A stretch of DNA of 64,000 nucleotides from an uncultured bacterium (GCA_949298985.1 CASFYV010000029.1:1-64000); one strand, 5' to 3'; positions 1 through 8,211 are shown, numbered from the stretch's first letter. Notes: a model not told the origin generated them from the sequence alone. Made by a program: numbers and translations.

Positions 1-377
1 AACCTACCGGAAGTGTCAGAAAATAATCAAACCAAATTACTTGAAAAGTCCACGAAGTGTCCGTTGAAGTCTACCCCCTCGACTTTTGGTTATAACCCTT
101 ATGTGGCGGAAGTTTAAGATATATTTGAACTTGTACGAATGGTTTGATTATTTCCCGCAAGGACATTTGGAGGGGGAGTCGGAAGTTTTTGTTTAAGGTT
201 GGAAAATTTTTATCAAGTTTGAGAAAAATTTTTTTAATTTATACAAAACAGGCACAAAATTTATTTTGTTGGGTAGGTATGCCCAACCGACAAAGCCGAA
301 AATCCATTAGCAGGAAGTTTTTTCTAAAGGTTGGAAATTTGTCATAAAGTTTGTTATTTTTTTTATTTCGAGTATGT
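1..377. other. Non-coding stretch with repeats
   Basis: No convincing gene is visible here. It holds one forward (22-34) and one inverted (140-152) copy of AATAATCAAACCA, a word that recurs at 1.7-3.0 kb, a direct repeat at 181/313, and a small hairpin (GTTGGG 268-273 with CCCAAC 282-287). A 67-codon frame from a TTG at 144 spans the direct repeat but has no ribosome binding site and looks spurious. Confidence 0.5.
181..353. repeat. Direct repeat pair, about 41 bp
   Basis: Copies lie at 181-221 and 313-353, 132 bp apart. Aligned by eye they match at about 34 of 41 positions; both start GGAAGTTTTT and share AAGGTTGGAAA and AAGTTTG. The spacing is a multiple of three, so a spurious frame repeats a SRKF-like peptide. 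The origin is unknown; a decayed intergenic element is possible. Confidence 0.55.
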
Positions 378-992
378 CTACGACAGGTAATTTAATAAAC
401 CCAGCGGGTTTAAAAGGGCATATTTTGCTTCAATATTTTGTCTTCTGTTTCCCCATTTTGCAAAGGCAAAATCAACACCGGATGATTTTGCACACTGCAT
501 ATCATAAATACTGTCGCCGATATAAAGAGTTTCTTCAGGCTTTACTTTTGCAAGTTCCATATATTTTAGGAGAGGTTCGGGGTTCGACTTATGCTTTTTA
601 GTATCATCTGCACAGATAATAATTCCAAAATAGTTGTTAAGTCCGAAATGCGTAACTTCTTCGTCAAATTCAGCTTTTGTTTTAGATGTTACTATCCCTA
701 ATTTATAATCAGGTGAAAGTTTTTGCAGCAAATCTTTTATACCGTCAAAAACACAAACAGAATTTTTATAGCTATTCAAATGATTATTCCATAAATCAAC
801 TGTTTCAGTTATGTTTATAATACCAAGCTGCTTTATTGCCGCTTCCCCCGTAATACCCAGTACAAATTCTAATTCTTCAATTTTATAATTTTTATTTTGC
901 ACTTCTTTTAAGGTATCCTGCAGGGAATGTACAACGGCATATTCAGTATTTATCAAAGTTCCATCAATATCAAAAACAATATGTTTATACAT
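378..992 (-). CDS. HAD-superfamily phosphatase, phosphoglycolate phosphatase-like
   Basis: A haloacid-dehalogenase hydrolase of about 204 residues, expected to remove phosphate from a small cytosolic metabolite; the substrate cannot be read from sequence. Motif I is FDIDGT near the N-terminus (nucleophile and acid/base Asp), motif II is VTSKTK, a motif III Lys lies in KHKSNPEP, and motif IV is IGDSIYDMQ. The helical cap between motifs I and II is of the PGP/PpaX/Gph type. The start at 992 is chosen because AGGAGAG lies 3-4 bases upstream; an ATG seven codons earlier lacks such a site. It overlaps the upstream acetyltransferase by 8 bp, so the two are probably translationally coupled. Confidence 0.85.
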   Translation of the reverse strand: MYKHIVFDIDGTLINTEYAVVHSLQDTLKEVQNKNYKIEELEFVLGITGEAAIKQLGIINITETVDLWNNHLNSYKNSVCVFDGIKDLLQKLSPDYKLGIVTSKTKAEFDEEVTHFGLNNYFGIIICADDTKKHKSNPEPLLKYMELAKVKPEETLYIGDSIYDMQCAKSSGVDFAFAKWGNRRQNIEAKYALLNPLGLLNYLS

Positions 993-1575
993 TTTCTCTC
1001 CTGATATCATCAAAGTATTTTATAACCTTGCAAGGGTTGCCAACCGCAACACAATCATCCGGAATAGATTTATTTACCACGCTTCCTGCGCCGACTATAC
1101 TATTTTTACCGATAGCTGCTCCCGGCAGAATTATTACACCGCCGCCAATCCATGCCCCGTCTTTTATCTCTACAGGGTCAGCACAGGTGTTATAATAAAT
1201 TGGATCATCTTCCGCTCTTTCAATAATATAGCGTTCTTCCGGCAAAACCGGATGATATGCAGTATAAATTTGAACATTTGGTGCAAACATGATACAGTTT
1301 CCGATAATAATTTTTTCATTATCAATAAATGTACAATTAGGTCCTATTATAACATCCTTACCTATAAAAATATTTTTTCCGTATTCACAGTGAAATTTTT
1401 CATCAATTACAACATTTGATCCTATTGAACCGAATAATTGTTCAAGGATTTGACGTTTTTGATGCTCATCGTTAAAATCCAATGAATCGTACTTTCTCAT
1501 CAAAGCTCTTGCGTTTTCTCTCATTTTGCACAATTCTACAGAATTCGTATCTATATATTTATATTTTTTTTGCAT
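985..1575 (-). CDS. Maltose/galactoside O-acetyltransferase-family hexapeptide acetyltransferase
   Basis: A 196-residue cytosolic acetyl-CoA:sugar O-acetyltransferase of the LacA/Maa type. Residues about 1-55 form the family's alpha-helical N-terminal region; the rest is a left-handed beta-helix with repeated hexapeptides (IGKDVIIG, IGGGVIILPG, IGKNSIVGAGSVV). The catalytic His is in YTAYHP, and the ending VAVGNPCKVIKYF is typical. The ribosome binding site AAGGAGT sits 7 bases before the ATG. First gene of a two-gene unit with the HAD phosphatase, which suggests modification or salvage of a sugar metabolite. A second, diverged family member lies at 5939-6520. Confidence 0.85.
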   Translation of the reverse strand: MQKKYKYIDTNSVELCKMRENARALMRKYDSLDFNDEHQKRQILEQLFGSIGSNVVIDEKFHCEYGKNIFIGKDVIIGPNCTFIDNEKIIIGNCIMFAPNVQIYTAYHPVLPEERYIIERAEDDPIYYNTCADPVEIKDGAWIGGGVIILPGAAIGKNSIVGAGSVVNKSIPDDCVAVGNPCKVIKYFDDIRRENV

Positions 1576-1694
1576 ATATTACTCCTTGCAAGAAATATAA
1601 CATAAATATTTTATTATTAGAAACTGTAAAATGTAAATAAGTTTGAGAAAATGTCAAAGTATATTAAAAAGATATTGCCTTCTTATTACCAAAA

Positions 1695-1740
1695 ATCAAA
1701 CCATGTGGAACAAATAATCAAATCATGTGTTCTTTTACAG
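1695..1740. repeat. Paired 22-bp-period repeat, copy A
   Basis: Two half-units, ATCAAACCATGTG at 1695 and ATCAAATCATGTG at 1717, start exactly 22 bp apart and are followed by TTCTTTTACA. The same arrangement recurs at 2133 and 2976. Confidence 0.6.
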
Positions 1741-2132
1741 TAATTTAACGGGACATTTTATCTGTATACTTTGACAGACATTGCAGGAATTTAAATTTTT
1801 TGAACCAATAAGGCTGTGTTTCAAATATATCTTGATTTTTTTAGTCGGAATTTGCTAAAAATAAAATTCCTGAACTGTCAAAAAAGTCCGATTACTGTCC
1901 GTCAATGTCTAAAACAAGACAGTGTCTCAAAACCTTAAATGGCAGGAATTTAGGCACAGTTTAAGAATTTCGGAATAGTTCAGGAATTTTGGGACAGGAC
2001 AGTGTTAAAAATTTTTTCAAAAATTTAAGTTTAGGTGGAAATTTATTTCAATTTACTAGGTAAAAAGGGACAAGGAATTTGAAAAAATGCCAACAATTTT
2101 AAGAAAAATTAGTGTATTAGTTTACCCAAAAA

Positions 2133-2177
2133 ATCAAACCATTTGAACTAAATACTCAAACCATGTGACTCTTTACA
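2133..2177. repeat. Paired 22-bp-period repeat, copy B
   Basis: Half-units ATCAAACCATTTG at 2133 and CTCAAACCATGTG at 2155, 22 bp apart, followed by ACTCTTTACA, as in copy A. Confidence 0.6.
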
Positions 2178-2198
2178 ACCTACTCAATTTAAAATTAA

Positions 2199-2879
2199 TT
2201 ATTTAATAATGCCTAATAATCTATCAATATCGCTAGGTTTAGTATGAGTAGTTAATTCTTCTACCCACCTGTTAAGACAGTAAAGTTCCGATATATCATA
2301 TGGAATAATTTTTTTATTAGGGAAACAACCTATAATTTTTCTAAGCATACCAGTAAACAAGCCCAATATGGGAGATCTTTTCTTATAATATGATTCTCCC
2401 CCAACCACAAATCTCTCATAGCCATTAAAATATTCATGAATATTTTCAATAAAAGGAGATTTGTACCCAGAAACTTCTTTCCTAGATTTAAGTATTGGTG
2501 CTTGTGCAGTAACACCTAAATCATCAATATACTTTTCGGAAGGATGATATACATTAAAATCGCTAAAGATAGGATATTTGCTACCATAAATTTCTTTTTT
2601 AGTAGCTTTATTTCGAAACATAAATCCTTCATAATTGTGTAATCTAAATAAATTTAAAAAACTTGATTTTTTCCAAAATAATTCCGTATCTTTATCTGTT
2701 TTTGCCATATAATCAGATATCTTTTCATAAACATCTTTGGATGTAATAGTCTTTCCTTGATAATTTTCGAAAGACTGGATATCATTGCACAAATTTTTAA
2801 AAATATTTTGAGCAGAACGGTGAATCGTTCCATTAAAACTTATATTGTATCCTCTTGACTGAAATGAAATATTATTCAT
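2199..2879 (-). CDS. Hypothetical protein with N-terminal NISFNG leader
   Basis: I do not recognise this 226-residue protein. It is basic, with no signal peptide or membrane segment. Its N-terminus (NNISF, then YNISFNGT) resembles short leaders on two other orphan genes in this window (8212-9594 and 35039-35719). The body has aromatic, Lys-rich segments and a C-terminal helix, but no catalytic motif that I can name. The ribosome binding site AAGGAGT lies 7 bases before the ATG, so the start is secure. The gene is isolated and flanked on both sides by the paired 22-bp repeats, which may mean it arrived with them. Confidence 0.7.
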   Translation of the reverse strand: MNNISFQSRGYNISFNGTIHRSAQNIFKNLCNDIQSFENYQGKTITSKDVYEKISDYMAKTDKDTELFWKKSSFLNLFRLHNYEGFMFRNKATKKEIYGSKYPIFSDFNVYHPSEKYIDDLGVTAQAPILKSRKEVSGYKSPFIENIHEYFNGYERFVVGGESYYKKRSPILGLFTGMLRKIIGCFPNKKIIPYDISELYCLNRWVEELTTHTKPSDIDRLLGIIK

Positions 2880-2975
2880 ATTTACTCCTTAATTTTTCAC
2901 TACAAAATAAATGTATCATAAAAATAGAAATGGTTCATAATAAAAAAAATTATATTGTTAAAATGCCTTCTATAA

Positions 2976-3021
2976 ATCAAATTATTTGTAATAAATAATC
3001 AAATTAAGTGTATATTTATAA
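2976..3021. repeat. Paired 22-bp-period repeat, copy C
   Basis: Half-units ATCAAATTATTTG at 2976 and ATCAAATTAAGTG at 2998, again 22 bp apart, followed by TATATTTATA. It is the most diverged copy; like copy A it is preceded by TGCCTTCT. Confidence 0.5.
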
Positions 3022-3124
3022 TCTGAACGCATAAAAAGATTATTTGACGTTTTAAGTCAATAAACTCTCGTTAATAAAATACAAGACTGAGTTTTAAAGC
3101 TCCGTTTATTCTGATAAAACATTT

Positions 3125-3985
3125 TTATTTTAGTTGATTATATTCTTCATCTTCTACAGACTCTAACCATTCATTTGAGATTTGTTCTCCATCTATTTCA
3201 ACAGCCAAATGTGAAAACCAAGAATCGGGTGCAGCACCATGCCAGTGTTTTACATTTGCTGGTATATTAATTACAGTACCTTCTTTTATTTCAACAGGTT
3301 CCTTACCCCATTCTTGATAATAACCTCTGCCGCCAACACCAATAAGCATTTGACCACCGCCTGAATTAGCTTTATGAATATGCCAATTATTTCTACATTT
3401 AGGTTCAAATGTCACATTATATATTTTTACTTGCTCTGTTGAAATTGGAGCTAAATAACTTTGTCCGATAAAATACTTTGCAAAAGCGTTATTAGATTCA
3501 CCTATTGGAAACATGATTGTTTGTTGATATTTATCTTTTTGAGATAAAGCTGGAGTATCATATGTCCAAACGGTTTTTGCCAAATTAAATACCGCCCAAG
3601 CTTTTGGCCAACCTGCATAAAAAGCATTGTGCGTAATAATTGCAGCAATTTCCGCTTTTGTAACACCGTTATTTTTTGCATTTTGTAAATGATACACCAA
3701 AGAATTATCGGTAATTCCCATTGACATTAATGAAACAACGGTAATAATACTTCTTGTTTTTAAATCTATATCTTGATTATTCCAGTTTTCACCGAATAAC
3801 ACATCATCGTTAAAATGAGCAAATTCAGGTGCAAAATTTCCTAATTGAGTTCTGCCTGCAGTTTGTGTAATTTTTTTCATATTTACTCCTTTGTTTAGTT
3901 TTTTTGTTATTGCAAAACAAGGATTAGTAATAAACATGGAAAATATAGCAAAGATACTTAATCCTATTAAAATTTGTCTTTTCAT
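3125..3985 (-). CDS. Carboxymuconolactone decarboxylase-like domain fused to a cupin
   Basis: A 286-residue two-domain protein. Residues 1-25 look like a signal peptide (MKRQIL, hydrophobic core, CFA cleavage). About 36-145 is a CMD/AhpD-like helical domain (HLQNAKNNGVTKAEI) and about 180-275 a cupin with HIH, GGQMLIG and KHWHG metal-binding-type motifs. CMD-cupin fusions occur next to oxidoreductases in anaerobes, with a presumed but unproven redox or lactone role. A much stronger ribosome binding site (AAAGGAGTAAAT) precedes an internal ATG at 3880 that starts MKKITQ and removes the signal peptide, so both a secreted and a cytosolic 251-residue form are possible. It is the last gene of the leftward cluster that begins at the LysR gene. 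Confidence 0.8.
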   Translation of the reverse strand: MKRQILIGLSIFAIFSMFITNPCFAITKKLNKGVNMKKITQTAGRTQLGNFAPEFAHFNDDVLFGENWNNQDIDLKTRSIITVVSLMSMGITDNSLVYHLQNAKNNGVTKAEIAAIITHNAFYAGWPKAWAVFNLAKTVWTYDTPALSQKDKYQQTIMFPIGESNNAFAKYFIGQSYLAPISTEQVKIYNVTFEPKCRNNWHIHKANSGGGQMLIGVGGRGYYQEWGKEPVEIKEGTVINIPANVKHWHGAAPDSWFSHLAVEIDGEQISNEWLESVEDEEYNQLK

Positions 3986-4003
3986 TTATAACCCTCGTTT
4001 TGC

Positions 4004-4418
4004 TTATTTTCTTTTGAATATCCTTCCAAAATTCTTTTCACTTAGTTGATAAATATTGACTAATTCTAATGATTTAACCATATGAAGTGTGCCTTTTTTA
4101 TATTTTTTAAAATGTTCTGAAGCTATATGTTTTTTATAAGCTTCTTCATTTTTGTAAATTTCTAAAATTCTAATTTGGTTATTATCTTTTATTACCATCA
4201 TCGGATAAATTAAGATTACATCTTTTTCATTCTTTATAGATGCTTCAGCTACTTCTTTAGCAAAAATAAGATATTCATTCAATATTGCGGATAGACTTCA
4301 ATTTCAAAAATTCTTACTATCATTCCTTTATTTTTGTCTTGAAATGAAACTTCTGCTGCATTTGTGCAAGAAGATATTCCAATTAGTAATAAAATTATGA
4401 CTAATATTTTTTTTTCAT
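4004..4418 (-). pseudogene. Frameshifted lipoprotein with antibiotic-biosynthesis-monooxygenase (YgiN-like) domain
   Basis: The last 92 codons (4004-4282) encode most of an ABM-fold domain (QIRILEIYKNEEAYKKH, then YKKGTLHMVKSL). Upstream DNA encodes the missing start in another frame: an ATG at 4418, a Lys/Ile-rich hydrophobic stretch ending in the lipobox ISSC, and the first ABM strand (MIVRIFEIEVYPQY). Two lesions separate the pieces. A run of nine A after the ATG would need ten to stay in frame, and one T is missing at about 4282, where restoring it gives PQYLNEYL. The original product was probably a periplasmic lipoprotein with a quinol- or small-molecule-oxidising ABM fold. Either the gene is decayed (or phase-variable at the A run), or the assembly carries indels. 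Confidence 0.7.
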
Positions 4419-4431
4419 TTTCCACCTTTTC

Positions 4432-5370
4432 TTATAAATATCTGTTAAAATAAGAAACAAGTTTTTCAACTACTTGATTAACAAATTGAGGCTTGTCGTA
4501 TAAATCCACATGAGTTGCATTTTCTATTGTATAAATTTCTTTTGGTTCAAATGCTTTGTTATAACAATCTTCTGTGTAATATAGAGTGTCAGCTTTTGAA
4601 CCCACTATTAGTAAAATTGGTCTTGGTGAGACTGTTTCAATATGTGCAAAAGCATCCCAAGCTGCAAGTTTATCATTGCTTGAAACAAGGTATCTGTTTG
4701 TTGTAGTAGGATAAAAGCAACGGTCTGTTCTATAATATTCACTTGCTTCTTTAGCTATTACAGAAGGTGCGTTCTTAATTTCTTCTTCTGTTTCGGGAAC
4801 ATATTTCCAATATCTTGGTTCTTCTCCTCTTGCTTCAGCCGTTCTCGCCTCTGCTACCTGCTTTAAAAGATTTTGCAAAAAATTTTCTTCATTAACTCCT
4901 GGAAAACCGTTTTTTGCACTATCTCCAACATCCCAAGTGCTTATGCCTGCGGCGGCTTTAATCCTTATATCTGTTTGGATTGCATTCATAGTATATCCGC
5001 CACCCGCACATACACCCATTGCGCCAATTTTTTCTTCATCAACAAAAGCAAGAGTCATTAAATAATCAACAGCTGAGTGAATATCTTCAACTCTGGATGT
5101 CGGATCTTCAATACATCTTGGTAACCCTTCGCTTTCTCCCTGATAAGAAGCATCAAATGCTAGTGCAACATATCCGTTTTGTGCTAAATTCCAACCATAT
5201 AAAGATGAACATTGTTCTTTTACTCCTCCTCCTGGGTGTGTTACAACTACTGCAGGATATTTTTTATTCTCATCAAAATCCTTTGGTAAAAACAATAGTC
5301 CTGCAATTTTTAAATCAAATTTTTTAAAAGTAACTTTTTTACCTTCTCTATAATGTGTATCATATAACAT
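4432..5370 (-). CDS. Alpha/beta hydrolase with Cys nucleophile (YcjY/dienelactone hydrolase-like)
   Basis: A 312-residue cytosolic alpha/beta hydrolase. The oxyanion-hole region is VVTHPGGG near residue 45, and the nucleophile elbow reads GVCAGGGY, so the nucleophile is Cys as in dienelactone hydrolases rather than Ser. A late acidic residue (GSKAD) and a His (ENATHVDLYD) complete the triad. The insert around residues 150-220 is characteristic of the YcjY group. The substrate is unknown, probably an ester or lactone. The start is secured by AAGGAG, which overlaps the stop codon of the upstream oxidoreductase gene (TAAGGAG), so the two genes are closely coupled. Confidence 0.85.
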   Translation of the reverse strand: MLYDTHYREGKKVTFKKFDLKIAGLLFLPKDFDENKKYPAVVVTHPGGGVKEQCSSLYGWNLAQNGYVALAFDASYQGESEGLPRCIEDPTSRVEDIHSAVDYLMTLAFVDEEKIGAMGVCAGGGYTMNAIQTDIRIKAAAGISTWDVGDSAKNGFPGVNEENFLQNLLKQVAEARTAEARGEEPRYWKYVPETEEEIKNAPSVIAKEASEYYRTDRCFYPTTTNRYLVSSNDKLAAWDAFAHIETVSPRPILLIVGSKADTLYYTEDCYNKAFEPKEIYTIENATHVDLYDKPQFVNQVVEKLVSYFNRYL

Positions 5371-5381
5371 AAAAATTCTCC

Positions 5382-5924
5382 TTAAATAATAGATTTACCT
5401 AATAAATAAGCTTCTTTCAACACAGGTTTTCCTTCTATAGCACCAACATTGTCAACTCCTAGACCTTTGATAACTCCTTTTAATTGAGTACCATTGTGGC
5501 AGTCTAGCCAACCTTGTAGGCTTTCTATTGTTCCATCTATTGCAGATTCATCATTTTCAGCAGCACAAGCTATTAGATAAATATCTTTAAATTTATTAAC
5601 TGTTGCAAATAAAGGATTAGATCTATCAATCATTGTTTTCATTTGACCTGACATATTATAATAATATACAGGAGTTGCCCAGACTATTACTCCTGAATTT
5701 CTCATTTTTTCAGTAATTTCATTAGCATCATCTTCAATTACACATTTTTTCAAATTTTGACAAGCAAGGCAACCTTTGCAAAAATTTATTGTTTTATCAC
5801 TTAGATATTCTATTTCAACTTCATTTCCAGCTTCTTTTGCACCTTTTGCAAATTCTCGCACTAATCTATTTGAATTCCCGTTTTTTCTAGGACTTGTTGC
5901 TATAATTAAAATTTTTTTTGACAT
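5382..5924 (-). CDS. Flavodoxin-fold NAD(P)H-dependent FMN oxidoreductase with Cys-rich motif
   Basis: A 180-residue flavodoxin-like protein. SPRKNGNS near residue 12 is the FMN phosphate-binding loop. FCKGCLACQNLKKC (about 48-61) is the Cys cluster found in iron-sulfur flavoprotein-type members. ATPVYYYNMSGQMKTMIDR (about 84-102) is the flavin-contacting segment of the NADPH-dependent FMN reductase family. It probably reduces quinones, nitro compounds or another small electrophile. GGAGG lies 5 bases before the ATG. In the operon it sits between the acetyltransferase and the Cys hydrolase, which suggests a detoxification or xenobiotic-processing unit. Confidence 0.85.
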   Translation of the reverse strand: MSKKILIIATSPRKNGNSNRLVREFAKGAKEAGNEVEIEYLSDKTINFCKGCLACQNLKKCVIEDDANEITEKMRNSGVIVWATPVYYYNMSGQMKTMIDRSNPLFATVNKFKDIYLIACAAENDESAIDGTIESLQGWLDCHNGTQLKGVIKGLGVDNVGAIEGKPVLKEAYLLGKSII

Positions 5925-5938
5925 ATAGCCTCCATTTA

Positions 5939-6520
5939 TTATTCTATATATTTGATAATTTTAGCAGGGTTACCCGCCAAAACTGCATTTTGAGGGACAT
6001 CTTTGGTAACAATAGAGCCTGCACCAATTATAGCACCGTCATTTATAGTTACTCCGGGCAAAATTGTAGCGTTAGAGCCTATCCAAACATCATTACCTAT
6101 TTTAACTTTTTTAGCATACATTGATAATCTGTTTTCTATTTCAAAATCGTGGTTTAAAGTTGCAATTACTACACTATGTCCAATTAAAACATTATTTCCA
6201 ATTTCAATTCCGCCTTGATCTTGGAATTTGCAGCAAGCATTTATAAAAACATTTTTACCAACTGTAATATTTATCCCGCATTCAGTATAAAATGGCGGAA
6301 ACATTCTAAATGTGTCATCTACTTTTTTATCAGTTAATTTTGAAAAAAGTTCTCTGATTTCTGGAGGATTGTGATACTTATTATTTAATTCCATTGTGAT
6401 TTGTCGAGCATTTTCACTTAGTTCATAAAATTTTTTAAGAACAGGTGAACCTTTTTCAACATAATCGTGCGTATTCATATATTCTAAAAACTCTAAATTA
6501 TCCATATTGTTATTATTCAT
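5939..6520 (-). CDS. Maltose O-acetyltransferase-family hexapeptide acetyltransferase
   Basis: A 193-residue member of the LacA/Maa family: a helical N-terminal part, then beta-helix repeats ([48 protein letters not shown]) and the family ending [13 protein letters not shown]. The likely catalytic His is in ATLNHDF. It transfers acetyl from acetyl-CoA to a sugar or related acceptor. No ribosome binding site is visible before the ATG, and a promoter about 24 bases upstream predicts a very short leader. It is the first structural gene after the LysR regulator; acetyltransferase genes of this type recur in LysR/oxidoreductase clusters in gut bacteria. Confidence 0.85.
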   Translation of the reverse strand: MNNNNMDNLEFLEYMNTHDYVEKGSPVLKKFYELSENARQITMELNNKYHNPPEIRELFSKLTDKKVDDTFRMFPPFYTECGINITVGKNVFINACCKFQDQGGIEIGNNVLIGHSVVIATLNHDFEIENRLSMYAKKVKIGNDVWIGSNATILPGVTINDGAIIGAGSIVTKDVPQNAVLAGNPAKIIKYIE

Positions 6521-6543
6521 TATGTTAGATAAAATAGCAAATA

Positions 6544-6571
6544 CTTATATTGAATACGTTTCTATGCTCAA
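6544..6571 (-). promoter_or_regulatory. Promoter for the leftward acetyltransferase-to-cupin cluster
   Basis: On the minus strand TTGAGC (6566-6571), a 16-base spacer, then TATAAG (6544-6549). It lies between the LysR gene and the acetyltransferase start, with transcription predicted near 6536. It overlaps ATACTTATA, which resembles one half of the palindrome upstream of the LysR gene, so LysR could act at both places. Confidence 0.5.
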
Positions 6572-6584
6572 AAGGTATAATTAT

Positions 6585-7478
6585 TTAGCTTGCAAGTTTT
6601 TGAGTAATTTTTGTTAAGAAAACTTTTGCCGCAGGAGAAAATACCTGATATCTTTTCCATACAATATTTAAACCTGATTTTAAAATAGGGTAAAGTGATC
6701 TAAAACAAAGATTGTTATTTCCAGTTACATCAATCAAATCATCAAGAGCTAATGCATAGCCAACACCTTCTGATACCATTATTGCTGCATTATAGATAAG
6801 GTTATATCTTGCAACTATGTTTAAGCTTTTTAAATTATCCCCGAACCATTCTATGTAATCGTTTTTTATATTTGTTATTTTTTCAACTTGTCTTGAAGCG
6901 ATTAGCGGAATATCCATTAAATCATCAATCGTAATAAAATCTTTTTTAGCTAATTCAGAGTCTTTTCTCATAACAAGCCCCCAAGTATCATATGAGTTTA
7001 AAGATAAATATTCATATTTTGAAATATCTGTCGGTTGAATTAAAATGCCAAAATCTAATAATCCTTTATCAAGTTTTTCAGTAACATCATCAGCATTCCC
7101 ACTATAAAGATTATATTTAATATTAGGATATTCAACCTGTATTTCCTTAATAACTTCCGCAACAATTTTTATGGAAGAAGTTTCTCCGCCTCCTATAAAT
7201 ATTTCACCAGCAAGCACTTCTTTCATATTAGAAAACATTGATTCTGTTTTATCTGCAAGCTCTACAATTTCTTGAGCTCTTTGTCTTAATAGCATTCCTT
7301 CTGGAGTAAGAGTGATGGCGTGAGAACTTCTTATAAAAAGCTGTTGCCCAAGCTCACGTTCTAAATCTATTAATTGTCTTGACAATGTTGGTTGTGTTAC
7401 ATGTAAAAAATTCGCAGCACCTGTAATCGTACCTTCTTTTGCGACTGCTAAAAAATATCTTAATACTCTAAGTTCCAT
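6585..7478 (-). CDS. LysR-family transcriptional regulator
   Basis: A 297-residue LysR regulator. The N-terminal winged helix-turn-helix (residues 1-60: LRYFLAVAKEGTITGAANFL, then QPTLSRQL and ELGQQLF) is classic. Residues about 90-295 form the periplasmic-binding-like effector domain. AAGGAG lies 6 bases before the ATG. It is upstream of, and in the same direction as, the acetyltransferase, flavin oxidoreductase, hydrolase, monooxygenase and CMD-cupin genes, and probably controls them in response to a small electrophile. A perfect 17-bp palindrome about 55 bp upstream of its start is a plausible autoregulatory site. Confidence 0.9.
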   Translation of the reverse strand: MELRVLRYFLAVAKEGTITGAANFLHVTQPTLSRQLIDLERELGQQLFIRSSHAITLTPEGMLLRQRAQEIVELADKTESMFSNMKEVLAGEIFIGGGETSSIKIVAEVIKEIQVEYPNIKYNLYSGNADDVTEKLDKGLLDFGILIQPTDISKYEYLSLNSYDTWGLVMRKDSELAKKDFITIDDLMDIPLIASRQVEKITNIKNDYIEWFGDNLKSLNIVARYNLIYNAAIMVSEGVGYALALDDLIDVTGNNNLCFRSLYPILKSGLNIVWKRYQVFSPAAKVFLTKITQKLAS

Positions 7479-8211
7479 ATATTCTCCTTGATATATATTT
7501 ATCAGATAACCATATGCCTGTCAAGCATATTCACTTATACAGTATAAGTATTTGTTATTTCATAAAACATAGTAAGTAATAAATACAGAATGTGGAAAAA
7601 ACTACATTAAAAAATTTATAAATATATTGTAATTTGGTATTAATAGTGACAGCATTTATTTCAGGTCTGTCATTTATTACATAAAAATATGAATAATTTA
7701 TACAGAACCTTTTACCTTCAATACGCTAAGATGTATTATAGAAAGTTTTTATCTGTTAACTATTATGTATTTCTACAAAATATTTAGCTATACCTCCTAT
7801 GTGCCAAAGACTTATCTTTGTTTAATTCTTGAGATATTTGACTTTTAATAAGTGCTTCTTTCTTCGCTTTACATATTATTATAAATTTTTATCCCCACAA
7901 AGACTGATATAAATGGGTATATTATTTCTGTTAAAAATCCAAAATCAGGTTAATTAAAAGTGAATTCAATTGAAGAAATAATTATGAAGAATACGATAAT
8001 GCCTCGTAATAGTTTGGTAAAAACAAGAAATAAACATATTATAAAAGGAAAAAGACTTTTCAAGAGTGCACGAATATATATTTAAATTGATTATCAAATT
8101 AATTCAAATATTTAACTAAAAAATATGATTTTTATATCATTATATTTTACATCAATTTTCACATAATAACTAACAAAATTTTATATAAAATCATTTTTAC
8201 TAAAATTCAGC
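7479..8211. other. Long AT-rich intergenic region
   Basis: Apart from the LysR operator near 7.5 kb, I see no gene, tRNA, terminator or repeat in this roughly 730-bp stretch. A 33-codon basic frame at 7984-8085 on the plus strand lacks a good ribosome binding site and has no recognisable content. Confidence 0.5.
7512..7549. promoter_or_regulatory. Probable LysR operator: two adjacent palindromes
   Basis: ATATGC (7512-7517) pairs with GCATAT (7525-7530) across 7 bases. Next to it, ACTTATAC-A-GTATAAGT (7533-7549) is a perfect 17-bp palindrome with LysR-box character (T-N11-A). Both lie 34-71 bp upstream of the LysR start. Assignment to LysR is inferred from position and symmetry. Confidence 0.55.

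Larger units (their letters stand above)
1576..2198. other. Intergenic region with dispersed short repeats
   Basis: About 620 bp without a supported gene. The word CAGGAATTT or a close variant recurs near 1783, 1950, 1990 and 2073, GACAGTGT occurs near 1919 and 1998, and two copies of a paired 22-bp repeat lie at 1695 and 2133. No tRNA, terminator or long frame was found. It could be the remains of a mobile element or the untranslated flank of the neighbouring genes. Confidence 0.45.

Noticed and set aside
144..347. 67-codon frame starting at TTG over the 41-bp repeat
   Set aside because: No ribosome site, TTG start, and its repeated peptide is only a by-product of the DNA repeat.
7984..8085. 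33-codon basic frame in the 7.5-8.2 kb gap
   Set aside because: Weak start context and no recognisable content; probably chance.
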